Source: Litoribrevibacter albus
Lineage (GTDB): Bacteria; Pseudomonadota; Gammaproteobacteria; Pseudomonadales; Litoribrevibacteraceae
DNA: 64,000 nucleotides
Assembly (NCBI RefSeq): GCF_030159995.1
Contig: NZ_BSNM01000016.1
Span: forward strand, 620,001 to 684,000
Direction of reading: 5' to 3'
The notes under the pieces were generated by a model. It was not told the origin of the DNA. It searched no databases and was given only the letters and a program-made list of their open reading frames with translations. This document shows positions 43,247 through 52,846 of this stretch, one piece after another. How positions within the stretch are numbered: position 1 is the stretch's first letter; every line of letters starts with the position of its first letter. The position numbers and the translations under genes were made by a program.

Positions 43247-45391
43247 TTGTTAACGATAGATGACTTTGCTACCCAACTAACCAGTTATTTACCGTCAGAT
43301 AAGATTAATCTGGTTCGCAGAGCCTATTATTACGCAGAACAAGCCCACGAAGGCCAGAAACGCCGAAGTGGCGAGCCCTACGTTACCCATCCTCTGGAAG
43401 TTGCCCAGATTCTCTCCGAAATTCGCATGGACCATCAAAGTCTGATGGCGGCGATGTTGCATGACGTTATTGAAGATACCGAAGTGCCTAAAACGGCACT
43501 GTTAGAACAGTTTGGTGAAGAAGTCACCGAGATCGTGGACGGTGTTTCCAAGCTGACTCAGATTCATTTCGAGAGCAAAGAGCAGGCCCAGGCCGAAAAT
43601 TTCCAGAAAATGGCGTTGGCGATGTCACGCGATATTCGTGTGATTCTGGTGAAGCTGGCCGACCGTATGCACAACATGCGGACGCTAGGCGCGCTGCGTC
43701 CGGACAAGCGTCGTCGAATTGCCCGTGAGACGCTCGATATCTATTCGCCGATTGCTCATCGTTTGGGGATCAATGACTTCCGCATCGAGTTGGAGGATCT
43801 CTGCTTCCAGGCGATGTATCCGATGCGCGCGCGGATGATTCAAAAAGCGGTAAATAAGATTTCCGGGCATCGTAAGGAAATAGTTGCCGACATTAAGCAC
43901 GACATTGAAGATCGTCTTGAACGTGAAGGTTTGATCGGTCGTGTTGAAGGGCGTCAGAAACATCTCTACAGCATCTATCAGAAAATGGATCGGCACGAAA
44001 AGTCGTTCCATGAAATCATGGATGTGTTTGCGTTCCGGATTGTTACCGATACTGTCGACAGTTGTTATCGGGTCTTAGGGGTCATTCATAACCTTTTCAA
44101 GCCGGTTCCCGATCGTTTCAAAGATTACATTGCGATTCCGAAAGCCAACGGCTATCAGTCGCTACATACCACTCTGTTTGGTGTCTATCGCATTCCTATT
44201 GAAGTGCAAATCCGCACCGAAGAAATGGATGCGGTGGCGAATATGGGGATTGCCTCTCATTGGCTGTATAAGAACGACAATGAGGTGGATGAAGAAAATG
44301 GCCAGTTCCATAACCACCATGCGCGTGCCCGTCAGTGGGTCAAAGGGCTGCTGGAGATTCAGAAGAATGCCGGCAATCCGCTGGAGTTTATTGAGAACGT
44401 TAAGCTGGATCTGTTTCCTGACGAAGTCTATGTGTTCACTCCGAAAGGCGACATTCTTGAAATGCCGACCGGCGTAACGGCGGTCGACTTTGCGTATAAC
44501 GTGCATACTGACATTGGCAACAGTTGTGTGGCCTGCCGGATTGACCGACATCTGGCACCGTTGAGTCAGCCGTTGCAATCGGGGCAGACGGTGGAAATCA
44601 TTACCTCTCCGGGCGCACAACCGAATCCGGCGTGGTTGGACTTTGTGGTCACCGCCAAAGCGCGCAGTGCCATCCGACATTTCCTTAAGAATCAGAAACG
44701 TTCCGAGTCGATGGAATTGGGTCGTCGTCTGCTGAACAAGTCGTTGTACCATTTCGAATTGAATCTGGACGAACTGTCGACCAAAGTTATCGACAGTTGG
44801 TTGGATCAGGCAGGCATCAAAACACTGGATGATCTGCTCGAAGAAATCGGCCTGGGTAATCGCATGGCCTATCTCGTTGCCCGTCAGTTAATGGAACTGA
44901 CCGAAACCGAGATGAATCAGCCTCAGGACGGAGTCGAGAACATTCCGGCTCCGCTGATGATTACCGGCACCGAAGGCATGGTCATCAAGTACGCCAAGTG
45001 TTGTCGTCCGATTCCTGGTGATCCGATTGTCGGTCATATGAGCTCAGGTCGAGGTTTGGTTATCCACAACGAAGCCTGTAAGAATCTCAACGAATTCCGA
45101 GGTAATACTGAGAAACTGGTGTCGCTGACCTGGAAGAAACAGTTGGAGCAGGAATTCTCGGTTGAGTTGAAAGTGGGCGTGGAGAACGTGCGTGGCGTGG
45201 TTGCCAGCATTGCGACGTCGGTCACTGAGGCAGATGCTAACATTGAATCCATTACGCTCGAAGATCACGATGCGCGTATCCGAGTGGTGGATCTGGTGAT
45301 CAATGTTCAAGGCCGGGAGCATTTAGCGCGAGTGATGAAACGCCTGAAAGTAAACAAGGCCGTGGTCAGTATTTCACGCGAACGGGCCTAA
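43247..45391 (+). CDS. spoT: Bifunctional (p)ppGpp synthetase/hydrolase SpoT
   Basis: Makes and, mainly, degrades the alarmone ppGpp. The 714 residues contain the HD hydrolase (RRSGEPYVTHPLEVAQIL, AAMLHDVIEDTEVP), the synthetase (RVLGVIHNLFKPVPDRFKDY and PKANGYQSLHTT), a TGS domain (DEVYVFTPKGDILEMPTG), a zinc-finger/helical region (CCRPIPGDPIVG) and a C-terminal ACT domain. The HD motif is complete, so hydrolase activity is expected. The start is TTG (LTIDDFATQLTSYL), with GAAGG upstream; the N-terminus aligns with Pseudomonas SpoT, and no ATG is near. ridA follows, as in many gammaproteobacteria. Confidence 0.96.
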   Translation: MLTIDDFATQLTSYLPSDKINLVRRAYYYAEQAHEGQKRRSGEPYVTHPLEVAQILSEIRMDHQSLMAAMLHDVIEDTEVPKTALLEQFGEEVTEIVDGVSKLTQIHFESKEQAQAENFQKMALAMSRDIRVILVKLADRMHNMRTLGALRPDKRRRIARETLDIYSPIAHRLGINDFRIELEDLCFQAMYPMRARMIQKAVNKISGHRKEIVADIKHDIEDRLEREGLIGRVEGRQKHLYSIYQKMDRHEKSFHEIMDVFAFRIVTDTVDSCYRVLGVIHNLFKPVPDRFKDYIAIPKANGYQSLHTTLFGVYRIPIEVQIRTEEMDAVANMGIASHWLYKNDNEVDEENGQFHNHHARARQWVKGLLEIQKNAGNPLEFIENVKLDLFPDEVYVFTPKGDILEMPTGVTAVDFAYNVHTDIGNSCVACRIDRHLAPLSQPLQSGQTVEIITSPGAQPNPAWLDFVVTAKARSAIRHFLKNQKRSESMELGRRLLNKSLYHFELNLDELSTKVIDSWLDQAGIKTLDDLLEEIGLGNRMAYLVARQLMELTETEMNQPQDGVENIPAPLMITGTEGMVIKYAKCCRPIPGDPIVGHMSSGRGLVIHNEACKNLNEFRGNTEKLVSLTWKKQLEQEFSVELKVGVENVRGVVASIATSVTEADANIESITLEDHDARIRVVDLVINVQGREHLARVMKRLKVNKAVVSISRERA

Positions 45392-45557
45392 ACCAGATAC
45401 GGCAATAGACGCGACGTATTGACGTACTGAAGAATCGAGTTGTTGAATAACCGAATCGCTGTATAACCGAATGAGTAAGATGCCTAGCCACAAGTGAACG
45501 TGAGAACGAGAGTGTGCTAGGTTGTGTTGAATTCTTTCAATTGTGAGAACGGAAATC

Positions 45558-45971
45558 ATGTCAAACAAAGCCATCATTAAAACGGACAAAGCGCCTGAAG
45601 CCATTGGTACTTATTCACAGGCGGTGAAAGTGGGTACTACGGTGTATTTGTCGGGTCAGATTCCTCTGATTCCAGAGACTATGGAATTGGTTGATAGCGG
45701 GATCGAAGATCAGATCGAGCAGGTATTCAAGAACCTAACCGCCGTTGCTGAGGCTGCGGGTGGTACTTTGCAGGATATGGTGAAGTTAAACATCTTCCTA
45801 ACTGATTTGGGTAACTTCGCTAAGGTTAATGAGATTATGGCGAAGCATTTTGTCGAGCCTTACCCTGCGCGTGCGGCCATTGAAATTTCGGCCTTGCCTA
45901 AAGGTGCTGGTGTGGAAATGGACGGTATCCTGGAAGTGGGTAGCTCGTCGTCTGATCACTTTTCAATGTAA
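45558..45971 (+). CDS. ridA: Reactive-intermediate deaminase RidA
   Basis: Hydrolyses reactive enamines and imines released by PLP enzymes. The 137-residue protein has the family features: [54 protein letters not shown], and the active-site Arg in [21 protein letters not shown]. The C-terminus is extended by about ten residues ([12 protein letters not shown]) beyond the usual end. The frame is open from 45543, but ATG 45558 gives [17 protein letters not shown]. It follows spoT by 166 bp. A 14-bp tandem repeat covers its stop codon. Confidence 0.95.
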   Translation: MSNKAIIKTDKAPEAIGTYSQAVKVGTTVYLSGQIPLIPETMELVDSGIEDQIEQVFKNLTAVAEAAGGTLQDMVKLNIFLTDLGNFAKVNEIMAKHFVEPYPARAAIEISALPKGAGVEMDGILEVGSSSSDHFSM

Positions 45972-46010
45972 GTAATTGAATGTAAGTGATTGAATATAAG
46001 AGATTGGTTC
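45969..46010. repeat. Three 14-bp tandem repeats over the ridA stop
   Basis: TGTAAGTAATTGAA (45969-45982), TGTAAGTGATTGAA (45983-45996) and TATAAGAGATTGGT (45997-46010), the first covering the ridA TAA. Divergence grows away from the gene. Confidence 0.85.
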
Positions 46011-46062
46011 ATAAACCTAATGAATTTGAACGCATGAGTGTCAGATGTTTAGGGTTCCAGAG

Positions 46063-46091
46063 AAGGGTGCTGAATTTCAGCGCCCTTTTTT
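46063..46091 (+). terminator. Rho-independent terminator after ridA
   Basis: AAGGGTGCTGA, ATT, TCAGCGCCCTT (one G·T pair), followed by TTTTTG. Confidence 0.85.
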
Positions 46092-46134
46092 GTTTCTATA
46101 CTGTAGTCACACTTAATGAATGAGGGAGTCAGAC

Positions 46135-47193
46135 ATGGATGCGTGGGGCCAACTGGCAATTCAGGCGATTAATGCGGATTTCAATCGCTCTGCAGACACA
46201 CATTTGATCAAACTGGATTTGCCGGTATTTAAAGACATAGACATTTATCTAAAGGACGAATCCACGCACCCTACCGGCAGCTTGAAACACCGTTTAGCGA
46301 GATCGCTGTTTTTGTACGGTCTATGTAACGGCTGGATCAAGGAAGGGACGACCATCATTGAGTCCTCCTCCGGCAGTACTGCCGTGTCTGAGGCCTACTT
46401 CGCCCGCTTATTAAACCTGCCTTTCATTGCGGTGATCCCCAAAACCACCTCCAAAGAAAAGATCGATAACATCATGTTTTACGGCGGGAAGTGCCATCTG
46501 GTTGAGCCCAAAGAAATTTATGACGAATCGCGCAGATTGGCCAAGGAACTGAACGGCCATTACATGGATCAGTTTACCTACGCCGAGCGGGCCACCGATT
46601 GGCGGGGAAACAACAACATTGCTCAGTCTATCTTCACTCAGATGGCAGCAGAGCCTTACCCGGTACCTCAATGGATTGTAATGAGTGCGGGCACTGGCGG
46701 CACCACCGCCACCGTCGGGCGCTACATTCGCTATGGGTGTTTTCCAACCAGACTGTGTTTGGCGGACCCGGAGAACTCGGTGTTTCTGGATTACTTTCTG
46801 ACCGGCGACCCTGAATTGACGATTCCGACGGCGTCGAGGATCGAAGGCATTGGCCGGCCCCGGGTGGAGCCTTCTTTTATTCCATCGGTGATCGATCACT
46901 GCATGCGGGTACAGGATGTGGATGCCATTGCCACGATTCGGGTGTTGGAGAAACTGATTAATCGCAAGTGTGGCGGCTCCACCGGCACTAATCTCTACGC
47001 CACGTTAAGCTTAGTGGCTGAGATGCAGGCTAAAGGTGAATCGGGCAGTGTCGTGACGCTGATCTGTGATTCGGGGGAGCGCTATCTTGATACCTACTAT
47101 AACGATAGCTGGTTGGAGCATTGTGGCTTGGATTTAACCGACAGTATCGCTAGAGTAGAACACCTCATTCATACGGGACAGTGGCCTTCGTGA
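46135..47193 (+). CDS. PLP-dependent cysteine synthase-like enzyme
   Basis: A 352-residue fold-type II PLP enzyme related to cysteine synthase and cystathionine beta-synthase. The PLP lysine lies in DESTHPTGSLKHRLARSLFL, a loop SSSGSTAVSEAYFARLLNLP supplies the substrate carboxylate site, and SAGTGGTTATVGRYIRYG binds the PLP phosphate; CGGSTGTNLYATL follows near the C-terminus. It is longer than CysK or CysM (about 310) and has its own terminal extension, so the true reaction could differ from cysteine synthesis. It has a good ribosome site (GAGGGAG) and its own upstream terminator. The closest reaction type is not determined. Confidence 0.8.
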   Translation: MDAWGQLAIQAINADFNRSADTHLIKLDLPVFKDIDIYLKDESTHPTGSLKHRLARSLFLYGLCNGWIKEGTTIIESSSGSTAVSEAYFARLLNLPFIAVIPKTTSKEKIDNIMFYGGKCHLVEPKEIYDESRRLAKELNGHYMDQFTYAERATDWRGNNNIAQSIFTQMAAEPYPVPQWIVMSAGTGGTTATVGRYIRYGCFPTRLCLADPENSVFLDYFLTGDPELTIPTASRIEGIGRPRVEPSFIPSVIDHCMRVQDVDAIATIRVLEKLINRKCGGSTGTNLYATLSLVAEMQAKGESGSVVTLICDSGERYLDTYYNDSWLEHCGLDLTDSIARVEHLIHTGQWPS

Positions 47194-47246
47194 GCCGTTC
47201 CTGTCTTTAATTCTGTCCCGAGCTGACTCTTGAGTGTAATTATTTA

Positions 47247-47855
47247 ATGATGACTTTTGCGACCCAATTTAGGCTGTGGTTGATGGCGGCGCCTGTCTGT
47301 GTGCTGTTGTCTGCGTTGGTGATGTTTGCCGAGGCAAATTACGGCGCGGATTTGGCCTGGAAAAAAACGGCGATCCTTCAGGGCGAGTATTGGCGCTTAC
47401 TGACGGGGCATTGGTTGCACCTGGGGTGGGTGCATTGGGCGATGAATCAATTGGGGTTGATGTTGATTTTGTGGTTATTTCCCCAGTTGTTGATCAAAGG
47501 CCGATGGGTGACCGGCGTTGTGGTGATCGGGCTCGGAGTGGCCGGCGGCTTGATGTTCACAGAGCTAGACGGCTATGTCGGGATGTCCGGAGTGTTATAT
47601 GGCCTGGTTTTCTATGGATGCATGATCGATAACACCCTGCCCTTTAAAATCAAATGTTTGGTGTTAGCGGGCGTGATCTCCAAGGTGGTGGTCGAGCAAC
47701 TTTGGCCTGAGGTCAATGCAGCTACCGCAGAACAAATTGGCGGTATGGTAGCCATTGATGCGCATCTCTTCGGGAGTCTATCCGGGTTTGCGTTAGGTGG
47801 TTTGGCCTGGTTTAAGCAACATCGCACGGAAGCTGCCCCCAAGCCTGTGACCTAA
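47247..47855 (+). CDS. rrtA: Rhombosortase (rhomboid-family protease)
   Basis: A 202-residue membrane protein of the rhombosortase family, which cleaves GlyGly-CTERM tails of surface proteins. It has about six membrane segments, GHWLHLGWVHWAMNQLGL (the loop-1 region), the nucleophile Ser in GMSGVLYGLVFYG and the base His in IDAHLFGSLSGFALGG. It starts ATG-ATG at 47247. Its substrates must be elsewhere: no GlyGly-CTERM tail was seen in this window. It is 53 bp after the PLP gene on the same strand, maybe in the same transcript. Confidence 0.88.
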   Translation: MMTFATQFRLWLMAAPVCVLLSALVMFAEANYGADLAWKKTAILQGEYWRLLTGHWLHLGWVHWAMNQLGLMLILWLFPQLLIKGRWVTGVVVIGLGVAGGLMFTELDGYVGMSGVLYGLVFYGCMIDNTLPFKIKCLVLAGVISKVVVEQLWPEVNAATAEQIGGMVAIDAHLFGSLSGFALGGLAWFKQHRTEAAPKPVT

Positions 47856-47934
47856 TTTAATTCGCTGGTTTCTCAGACCGTTTTAACTCGCGGCTTAAAA
47901 TCGTTGCATTAAGTGGTTGTGTTTATTGATTGTG

Positions 47935-48795
47935 TTAAATAGCTGCCAGCAAGGTGGGCATACCGTCTTTGTAGCTGGGGTAATGAAACTGAAAGCCTGT
48001 GCTCTTCATCAATTTATTGGAGATTCGTTTACTGCCGGTGCGTCCGGCGGCAATTCGTTCGGTAATCTCCACATTCAATTGCTTGGCCATCCATTTCTGA
48101 ACTTCATGAATCGCTACCGGCTCATCATCACAAGCCAGATACACAGGCGCTAATGGCATCTTGTGTTGATGATGCTGAAGGATTAGATGGGCATAGAAAC
48201 GAGCCAGATCATCCACATGAATCCGATTGCTGTAACAGACGGGCTCAGGCTCTGCGACCTTGCCTGATAACACCTGACCTATCATGCGTGTTCGACCAGG
48301 GCCATATAAGCCCGTGGCGCGAATCGCTGTGGTGGGCCAAGGAGAAGATTCGGCGACGGCTTCTGCGTCGAGCATCTTTTTGCCAGTAAATCGGGTGGGT
48401 TCTGTGGTGCTGCTCTCGTCCACCCATTCGTGCTGAGTCTGACCATAGACACTGGTGCTGGAACAGAAGAAATAATGAGCGACCGGAATCTGTTGTTCGA
48501 TCAAGGCATTAATAAGCTGTTGTTGTGCATCGATGTAACTGGCTTGATAACCGGCTTCGGTGAGTTGATCGGCGGAGACACAGAAGATCACGTAATCCAC
48601 CGCAGGCAATGAGATTGCGGGAGACTGCATATCCCAATTCAAGACCTGGACCGTCTTGTGCTGCTCAGGGCTACGACGAATGGCATGTAAAGCTAGTGGT
48701 TGCTGTGTTTCCTTTGCCGCTTCGGTAAGAGCGTCCGCAATGCGGTGCCCTATGTCACCAAACCCTGCAATTAGAACGGACAGTGGGGCTGCCAT
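47935..48795 (-). CDS. NAD(P)-binding SDR-type protein (YeeZ-like epimerase family)
   Basis: A 286-residue Rossmann-fold protein. It has the nucleotide loop LIAGFGDIGHRIADAL, a catalytic-type region with SSTSVYGQTQHEWVDE, the ATGLYGPGR motif of extended epimerases and a C-terminal SRISNKLMKS-like substrate part (RISNKLMKSTGFQFHYPSYK). The active-site YxxxK of classical SDRs is replaced by GKKMLDAEAVAE with Lys but no clear Tyr, as in YeeZ relatives. It faces oxyR divergently across 219 bp. The substrate is unknown. Confidence 0.78.
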   Translation of the reverse strand: MAAPLSVLIAGFGDIGHRIADALTEAAKETQQPLALHAIRRSPEQHKTVQVLNWDMQSPAISLPAVDYVIFCVSADQLTEAGYQASYIDAQQQLINALIEQQIPVAHYFFCSSTSVYGQTQHEWVDESSTTEPTRFTGKKMLDAEAVAESSPWPTTAIRATGLYGPGRTRMIGQVLSGKVAEPEPVCYSNRIHVDDLARFYAHLILQHHQHKMPLAPVYLACDDEPVAIHEVQKWMAKQLNVEITERIAAGRTGSKRISNKLMKSTGFQFHYPSYKDGMPTLLAAI

Positions 48796-48930
48796 ATCTG
48801 AACTCCTGCGTAATCCCTGATAATTGTGTTGCAGGTTATCTTAGAACGAAAGATTGCGCTTGTCTCTTTATCTATCAGAACCGATACTTCAATAGATTTT
48901 TTTAATATTTTGGCTTGTCTCTCTTTCTAA

Positions 48931-48950
48931 AACTGGTTATATATACAGTT
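48931..48950. promoter_or_regulatory. LexA-type SOS box upstream of oxyR–recG
   Basis: AACTGGTTATATATACAGTT: CTG-N10-CAG with an AT-alternating centre, close to the gammaproteobacterial LexA consensus TACTGTATATATATACAGTA. It lies 65 bp before the oxyR ATG and 136 bp before the divergent SDR gene. Confidence 0.55.
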
Positions 48951-49014
48951 TCGGCAGGCATTGTGTGCCTGATGATGAGAGCTTCCACCAAACCCGGTAA
49001 ATGGACGAGCGACA

Positions 49015-49920
49015 ATGACACTGACTGAGTTGAAATACCTAGTAACCCTCGCGCAAGAGCTGCACTTCGGTCGTGCTGCCAGTAAGTGTTTTGTGAGTCA
49101 GCCGACGCTCAGTGTGGCGATTAAGAAGTTGGAAGATGAGCTTGGGGTGTCCTTGTTCGAACGCAGCTCAGGATCGATTCGCCTGACCGAGGTAGGTCAG
49201 CAGGTTGTTCAGCAATCGGAGAAGGTACTGGCGGAAACCAAGCGTGTGCAGGAACTGGCACATGCGGGGAAAGATCAACTCAGTGGCCCGCTAAAAGTGG
49301 GCGCGATCTATACGGTCGGGCCGTATTTATTTCCGCACCTGGTTCCGGAGGTAAAGCGTCTTGCGCCGAACATGCCGTTGTACATTGAAGAGAACTACAC
49401 GGCGGTGTTACGAGAGAAGTTGCGTCGGGGTGAATTGGATGCGATCTTCATTGCCTTGCCATTTCATGAACCCGAAGTCGTTACCCAGACCCTTTACGAT
49501 GAGCCGTTTGAAGTGCTGATGCAGTCACAGCATCCGTTAGCGAAGAAGAAATCGTTGGCCATCGAAGACTTAACCAGTGAAGACGTAATGCTGTTGGGAG
49601 AAGGCCATTGTATGCGTGATCAGATTCTGGAGTTTTGTCCGAAGTTGATTGAGCGTAACCGCGATACCAACACGCGCATTGCCGAAGGCAGCTCCATTGA
49701 AACTTTGCGTCACATGGTGGCGTCTGGCATTGGCATTACCTTGCTGCCGTACACCGCCACCGGCATCAGCAGCTATTCGGAAGACGTCGTCACTACCCGC
49801 CCCTTATCGAATCCTCAGCCGTATCGTTCGATTGCCTTGGCCTGGCGAGTGAGTTTTGCCCGTCCGAAGGCGATTGATATTTTGACACAGGCAACGCGTC
49901 AGTGTCGGGTGGTTTCCTAA
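49015..49920 (+). CDS. oxyR: Hydrogen-peroxide-sensing LysR regulator OxyR
   Basis: Activates peroxide defence genes after forming an intramolecular disulfide. The 301-residue protein has the LysR HTH (AASKCFVSQPTLSVAIKKLE) and the redox pair in GEGHCMRDQILEFC: Cys199 and Cys208, at exactly the E. coli numbering. Thr100 (GAIYT) and TLRHMVASGIGITLLP also fit OxyR. recG follows with a 14-bp gap, an arrangement shared with Pseudomonas. A LexA-like box lies upstream, so peroxide response and DNA repair may be coupled to the SOS system here. Confidence 0.96.
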   Translation: MTLTELKYLVTLAQELHFGRAASKCFVSQPTLSVAIKKLEDELGVSLFERSSGSIRLTEVGQQVVQQSEKVLAETKRVQELAHAGKDQLSGPLKVGAIYTVGPYLFPHLVPEVKRLAPNMPLYIEENYTAVLREKLRRGELDAIFIALPFHEPEVVTQTLYDEPFEVLMQSQHPLAKKKSLAIEDLTSEDVMLLGEGHCMRDQILEFCPKLIERNRDTNTRIAEGSSIETLRHMVASGIGITLLPYTATGISSYSEDVVTTRPLSNPQPYRSIALAWRVSFARPKAIDILTQATRQCRVVS

Positions 49921-49934
49921 CGGGAAAATACGTC

Positions 49935-52055
49935 ATGTCTCAGCCACTCGCTTCGATTTCGGTAAGCCAGTTAAAAGGGGTTGGCCCGCAACTGGCTGAA
50001 AAGCTCCAGGGTTTCGGGTTATCAAGTTACGAAGATCTGTTGTTTCACCTGCCGTTGCGCTATCAGGATCGGACTCGTGTTTATCCCATTGGCAGTTTGT
50101 CTCCTGGTATGGATGTGGTGATTGAAGCGGAAGTGGTGTTGGCCGATGTGATCATGCGACGTCGCCGGAGCCTGTTGTGTAAAGTGCGCGACGGCTCAGG
50201 ATTTATGACCTTACGTTTCTTTCACTTTTCCGCCGCACAAAAGAATCAAATGGTGCCGGGTGCCAGAATGCGTTGTTACGGTTCGGTTCGACCTGGGCCG
50301 AACGGTTTGGAGATGGTGCATCCTGAATACCAGATCATCAAAGATGAGCAGAGCAAGCCTGTTGAAGACCATCTGACGCCGCTTTACCCTCTCACCGAAG
50401 GCATTCAACAGCCAAGAATGCGGAGCTTCTGTGAACAGGCTCTGATGAAGCTTAACCCCTATTCGATTCTTGATTTCCTACCGGATGAGTTACTGCAGCA
50501 CTGGAATCTGCCCAGTCTCCATGACAGTCTGCGATTGCTGCATACCCCACCGCCGGACGTGGATCAGACTGCCATTCAGGACGGCATGCATCCGGCTCAG
50601 CGTCGTTTGGCCTTTGAAGAGTTACTCGCGCAACATTTGAGTTTGCTGCGCTTGCGTCATAAAACGCGAAAAGATCAGGCCAAGGTATTAGGAATTGTCC
50701 CTGAAACCCGACAAGCCTTTATGAATCAACTGGGCTTTGCATTCACCAATGCTCAGGCCCGAGTGATTCAGGAAGTGGCAGAGGATCTGGCGTCGGGTCA
50801 CCCGATGCTGCGTTTAGTGCAAGGCGATGTAGGCTCTGGAAAAACAGCGGTGGCGGCGTTGGCGATGCTCTATGCGGTCAGTTCTGGACAACAGGCGGCA
50901 ATTATGGCGCCGACCGAGATCTTAGCCGAGCAGCACTATCAACAGTTCTGCGAATGGTTTGAGCCGCTCAATATCAAGGTGGGCTGGCTGGCCGGTAAGG
51001 TCAAAGGAAAGAAACGCGAAGCAACGCTGGCGCAGTTAGCGAACGGCGAATACGACGTGATGGTTGGCACGCACGCGTTGTTCCAGAAAGACGTGGTCTT
51101 TGATCGCTTAGCGTTGGTGGTGATTGATGAACAGCACCGCTTCGGAGTTGATCAACGGATGGCGTTACGGGATAAGGGCATCATGAGCGATCAGCAACTG
51201 GAGGACGATCAGAGTCATCACATTCAGCACCTCCGCCCCCATCAGTTGGTGATGACGGCAACGCCGATTCCTCGAACTCTGGCCATGGCTGCGTATGCGG
51301 ATTTGGATGTTTCCGTGATTGATGAGTTACCACCGGGCCGAACGCCGGTTGAGACTGTGGCGATCTCTGATCAGCGGCGGGATCAGGTGATTGATCGATT
51401 GCGTTCCAGTTGTCAGCAAGGGCGACAAGCTTATTGGGTCTGTACCCTGATTGAAGAAAATGAAGAGATGGAAGCGCAGGCGGCGGAAGACGCATGTGCC
51501 CTCTTGCAGCAGGCCTTGCCGGATGTCTCTGTGGCCTTGGTGCATGGCCGTATGAAACCGAAGGAGAAAGCCGAGGTAATGGCGGCTTTCAAAGCGGGTG
51601 ATATTCAGGTGCTGGTGGCCACCACAGTGATTGAAGTGGGGGTGAATGTGCCCAATGCCAGTGTGATGGTAATCGAAAATCCTGAACGACTGGGCTTGGC
51701 GCAACTTCATCAGCTTCGAGGACGGGTTGGGCGTGGTGCCACGGAATCCTTCTGTGTGCTGCTCTATCATGCGCCGTTATCCAATCATGGCAAAGCGCGT
51801 CTGCAAGTGATGCGGGAGACCAGTGACGGCTTCAAAATCGCTGAGAAAGACCTCGAAATCCGAGGGCCGGGGGAGGTCATGGGCACCCGTCAAACGGGTT
51901 TGGTGAGTATGCGTGTGGCGGATTTATTGCGCGACAAAGACATGCTCAATGATGTTAAAACGGCGGCCGATTGGCTGATCCGCAATGCGCCTAATCGAGT
52001 GAACCCTCTTATTCGCCGTTGGCTTGGCCATGGGGATCGTTACGCCGAGGTGTAG
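49935..52055 (+). CDS. recG: ATP-dependent DNA helicase RecG
   Basis: Reverses stalled forks and remodels branched DNA. The 706-residue protein has the N-terminal wedge with OB fold (PLRYQDRTRVYPIGSLSPGM), then helicase motifs: GDVGSGKTAVAALAM (I), VGTHALFQ, VIDEQHRFG (II, DEQH), VMTATPIPRTLAM (III), VALVHGRMKPKEK, TTVIEVGVNVPNASVMVIEN (V) and QLRGRVGRG (VI). The ATG at 49935 begins MSQPLASISVSQLKGVGPQL; the frame upstream overlaps oxyR and is not supported. Length and motifs are typical, so it is probably functional. Confidence 0.97.
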   Translation: MSQPLASISVSQLKGVGPQLAEKLQGFGLSSYEDLLFHLPLRYQDRTRVYPIGSLSPGMDVVIEAEVVLADVIMRRRRSLLCKVRDGSGFMTLRFFHFSAAQKNQMVPGARMRCYGSVRPGPNGLEMVHPEYQIIKDEQSKPVEDHLTPLYPLTEGIQQPRMRSFCEQALMKLNPYSILDFLPDELLQHWNLPSLHDSLRLLHTPPPDVDQTAIQDGMHPAQRRLAFEELLAQHLSLLRLRHKTRKDQAKVLGIVPETRQAFMNQLGFAFTNAQARVIQEVAEDLASGHPMLRLVQGDVGSGKTAVAALAMLYAVSSGQQAAIMAPTEILAEQHYQQFCEWFEPLNIKVGWLAGKVKGKKREATLAQLANGEYDVMVGTHALFQKDVVFDRLALVVIDEQHRFGVDQRMALRDKGIMSDQQLEDDQSHHIQHLRPHQLVMTATPIPRTLAMAAYADLDVSVIDELPPGRTPVETVAISDQRRDQVIDRLRSSCQQGRQAYWVCTLIEENEEMEAQAAEDACALLQQALPDVSVALVHGRMKPKEKAEVMAAFKAGDIQVLVATTVIEVGVNVPNASVMVIENPERLGLAQLHQLRGRVGRGATESFCVLLYHAPLSNHGKARLQVMRETSDGFKIAEKDLEIRGPGEVMGTRQTGLVSMRVADLLRDKDMLNDVKTAADWLIRNAPNRVNPLIRRWLGHGDRYAEV

Positions 52056-52176
52056 CCATTAGAACACCAAATCAGCAAATATGTGCCATGCTTAGAGAAT
52101 AACGTGACAAAATAAAAAATATTGGTTGAAGCTGATGTAGGAGGAATTGCCTTCAATACGCTAGAGGCTGAAGCTC

Positions 52177-52686
52177 ATGGATGAGAAAGAATATTTAGAA
52201 GTAACGGCAGCGAACACCTTCTGTAAAGCCTATTCGGGTTTGTATCAGGTGCAAGCCGCGTTCGACCATTTAAACATGCCACGCAAACCGGATGTCACTG
52301 TCTGTATTGATGGTGAACCGCAAGATCTGGAAATCGCTCATCTGTACAGTAACGAAGAAGAAGCCAAACAACTCAAGAGTTTGGTGGATTCATCCTTCTC
52401 CACCGATACATTGCTGTCGGCTCGGAGCATGGTGCCATTGTCACCCTTGCAAACCAATTTACTGGATGCCTTGTCTGAACTGCTCAATAAGAAATCGAAG
52501 AAGTATTACCGAAGCCGTCAACCCTGGTTGGTAATCAGGAATGCTTCGCCAAAATGGAACCGACGGGATTTTGAAGTGGCCATGGCGGCGCTGAAGGTGC
52601 CTAAGGTACACCCCTTTCATGAAATCTGGCTGATCCCTGATTTGGCGGGCAAGCAAGGTTTGATTCGTCTCTACCCTAAATCCTGA
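52177..52686 (+). CDS. Conserved-looking cytoplasmic protein of unknown function
   Basis: A 169-residue soluble protein with no signal or membrane segment: MDEKEYLEVTAANTFCKAYS, DVTVCIDGEPQDLEIAHLYS, RSRQPWLVIRNASPKWNRRD, KVHPFHEIWLIPDLAGKQGL. The central pattern of short beta strands with Ile-Trp-Leu-Ile-Pro near the end recalls restriction-endonuclease-like or NERD-type folds, but the catalytic residues are not evident (tentative). AGGAGG upstream supports the start. It stands alone after recG. Confidence 0.6.
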   Translation: MDEKEYLEVTAANTFCKAYSGLYQVQAAFDHLNMPRKPDVTVCIDGEPQDLEIAHLYSNEEEAKQLKSLVDSSFSTDTLLSARSMVPLSPLQTNLLDALSELLNKKSKKYYRSRQPWLVIRNASPKWNRRDFEVAMAALKVPKVHPFHEIWLIPDLAGKQGLIRLYPKS

Positions 52687-52846
52687 TATCTGAGCGTTCT
52701 TTCCTGACGATATATTATTTAGTGTTCAGACTTACTGTATCTGCGAGCTTGATTGCTCAGCAGCCGCTTTCCAGCAGCTGATGAGCTTTAATCACTAAAC
52801 GATACGTCTATGCAAACTGAGTTGGCTCAGCTATTTGACCGATGAT

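Noticed and set aside
44162-44752. Open frame of 196 codons (-) opposite spoT
   Set aside because: Antisense to spoT in its synthetase and TGS domains; no ribosome site or motif.
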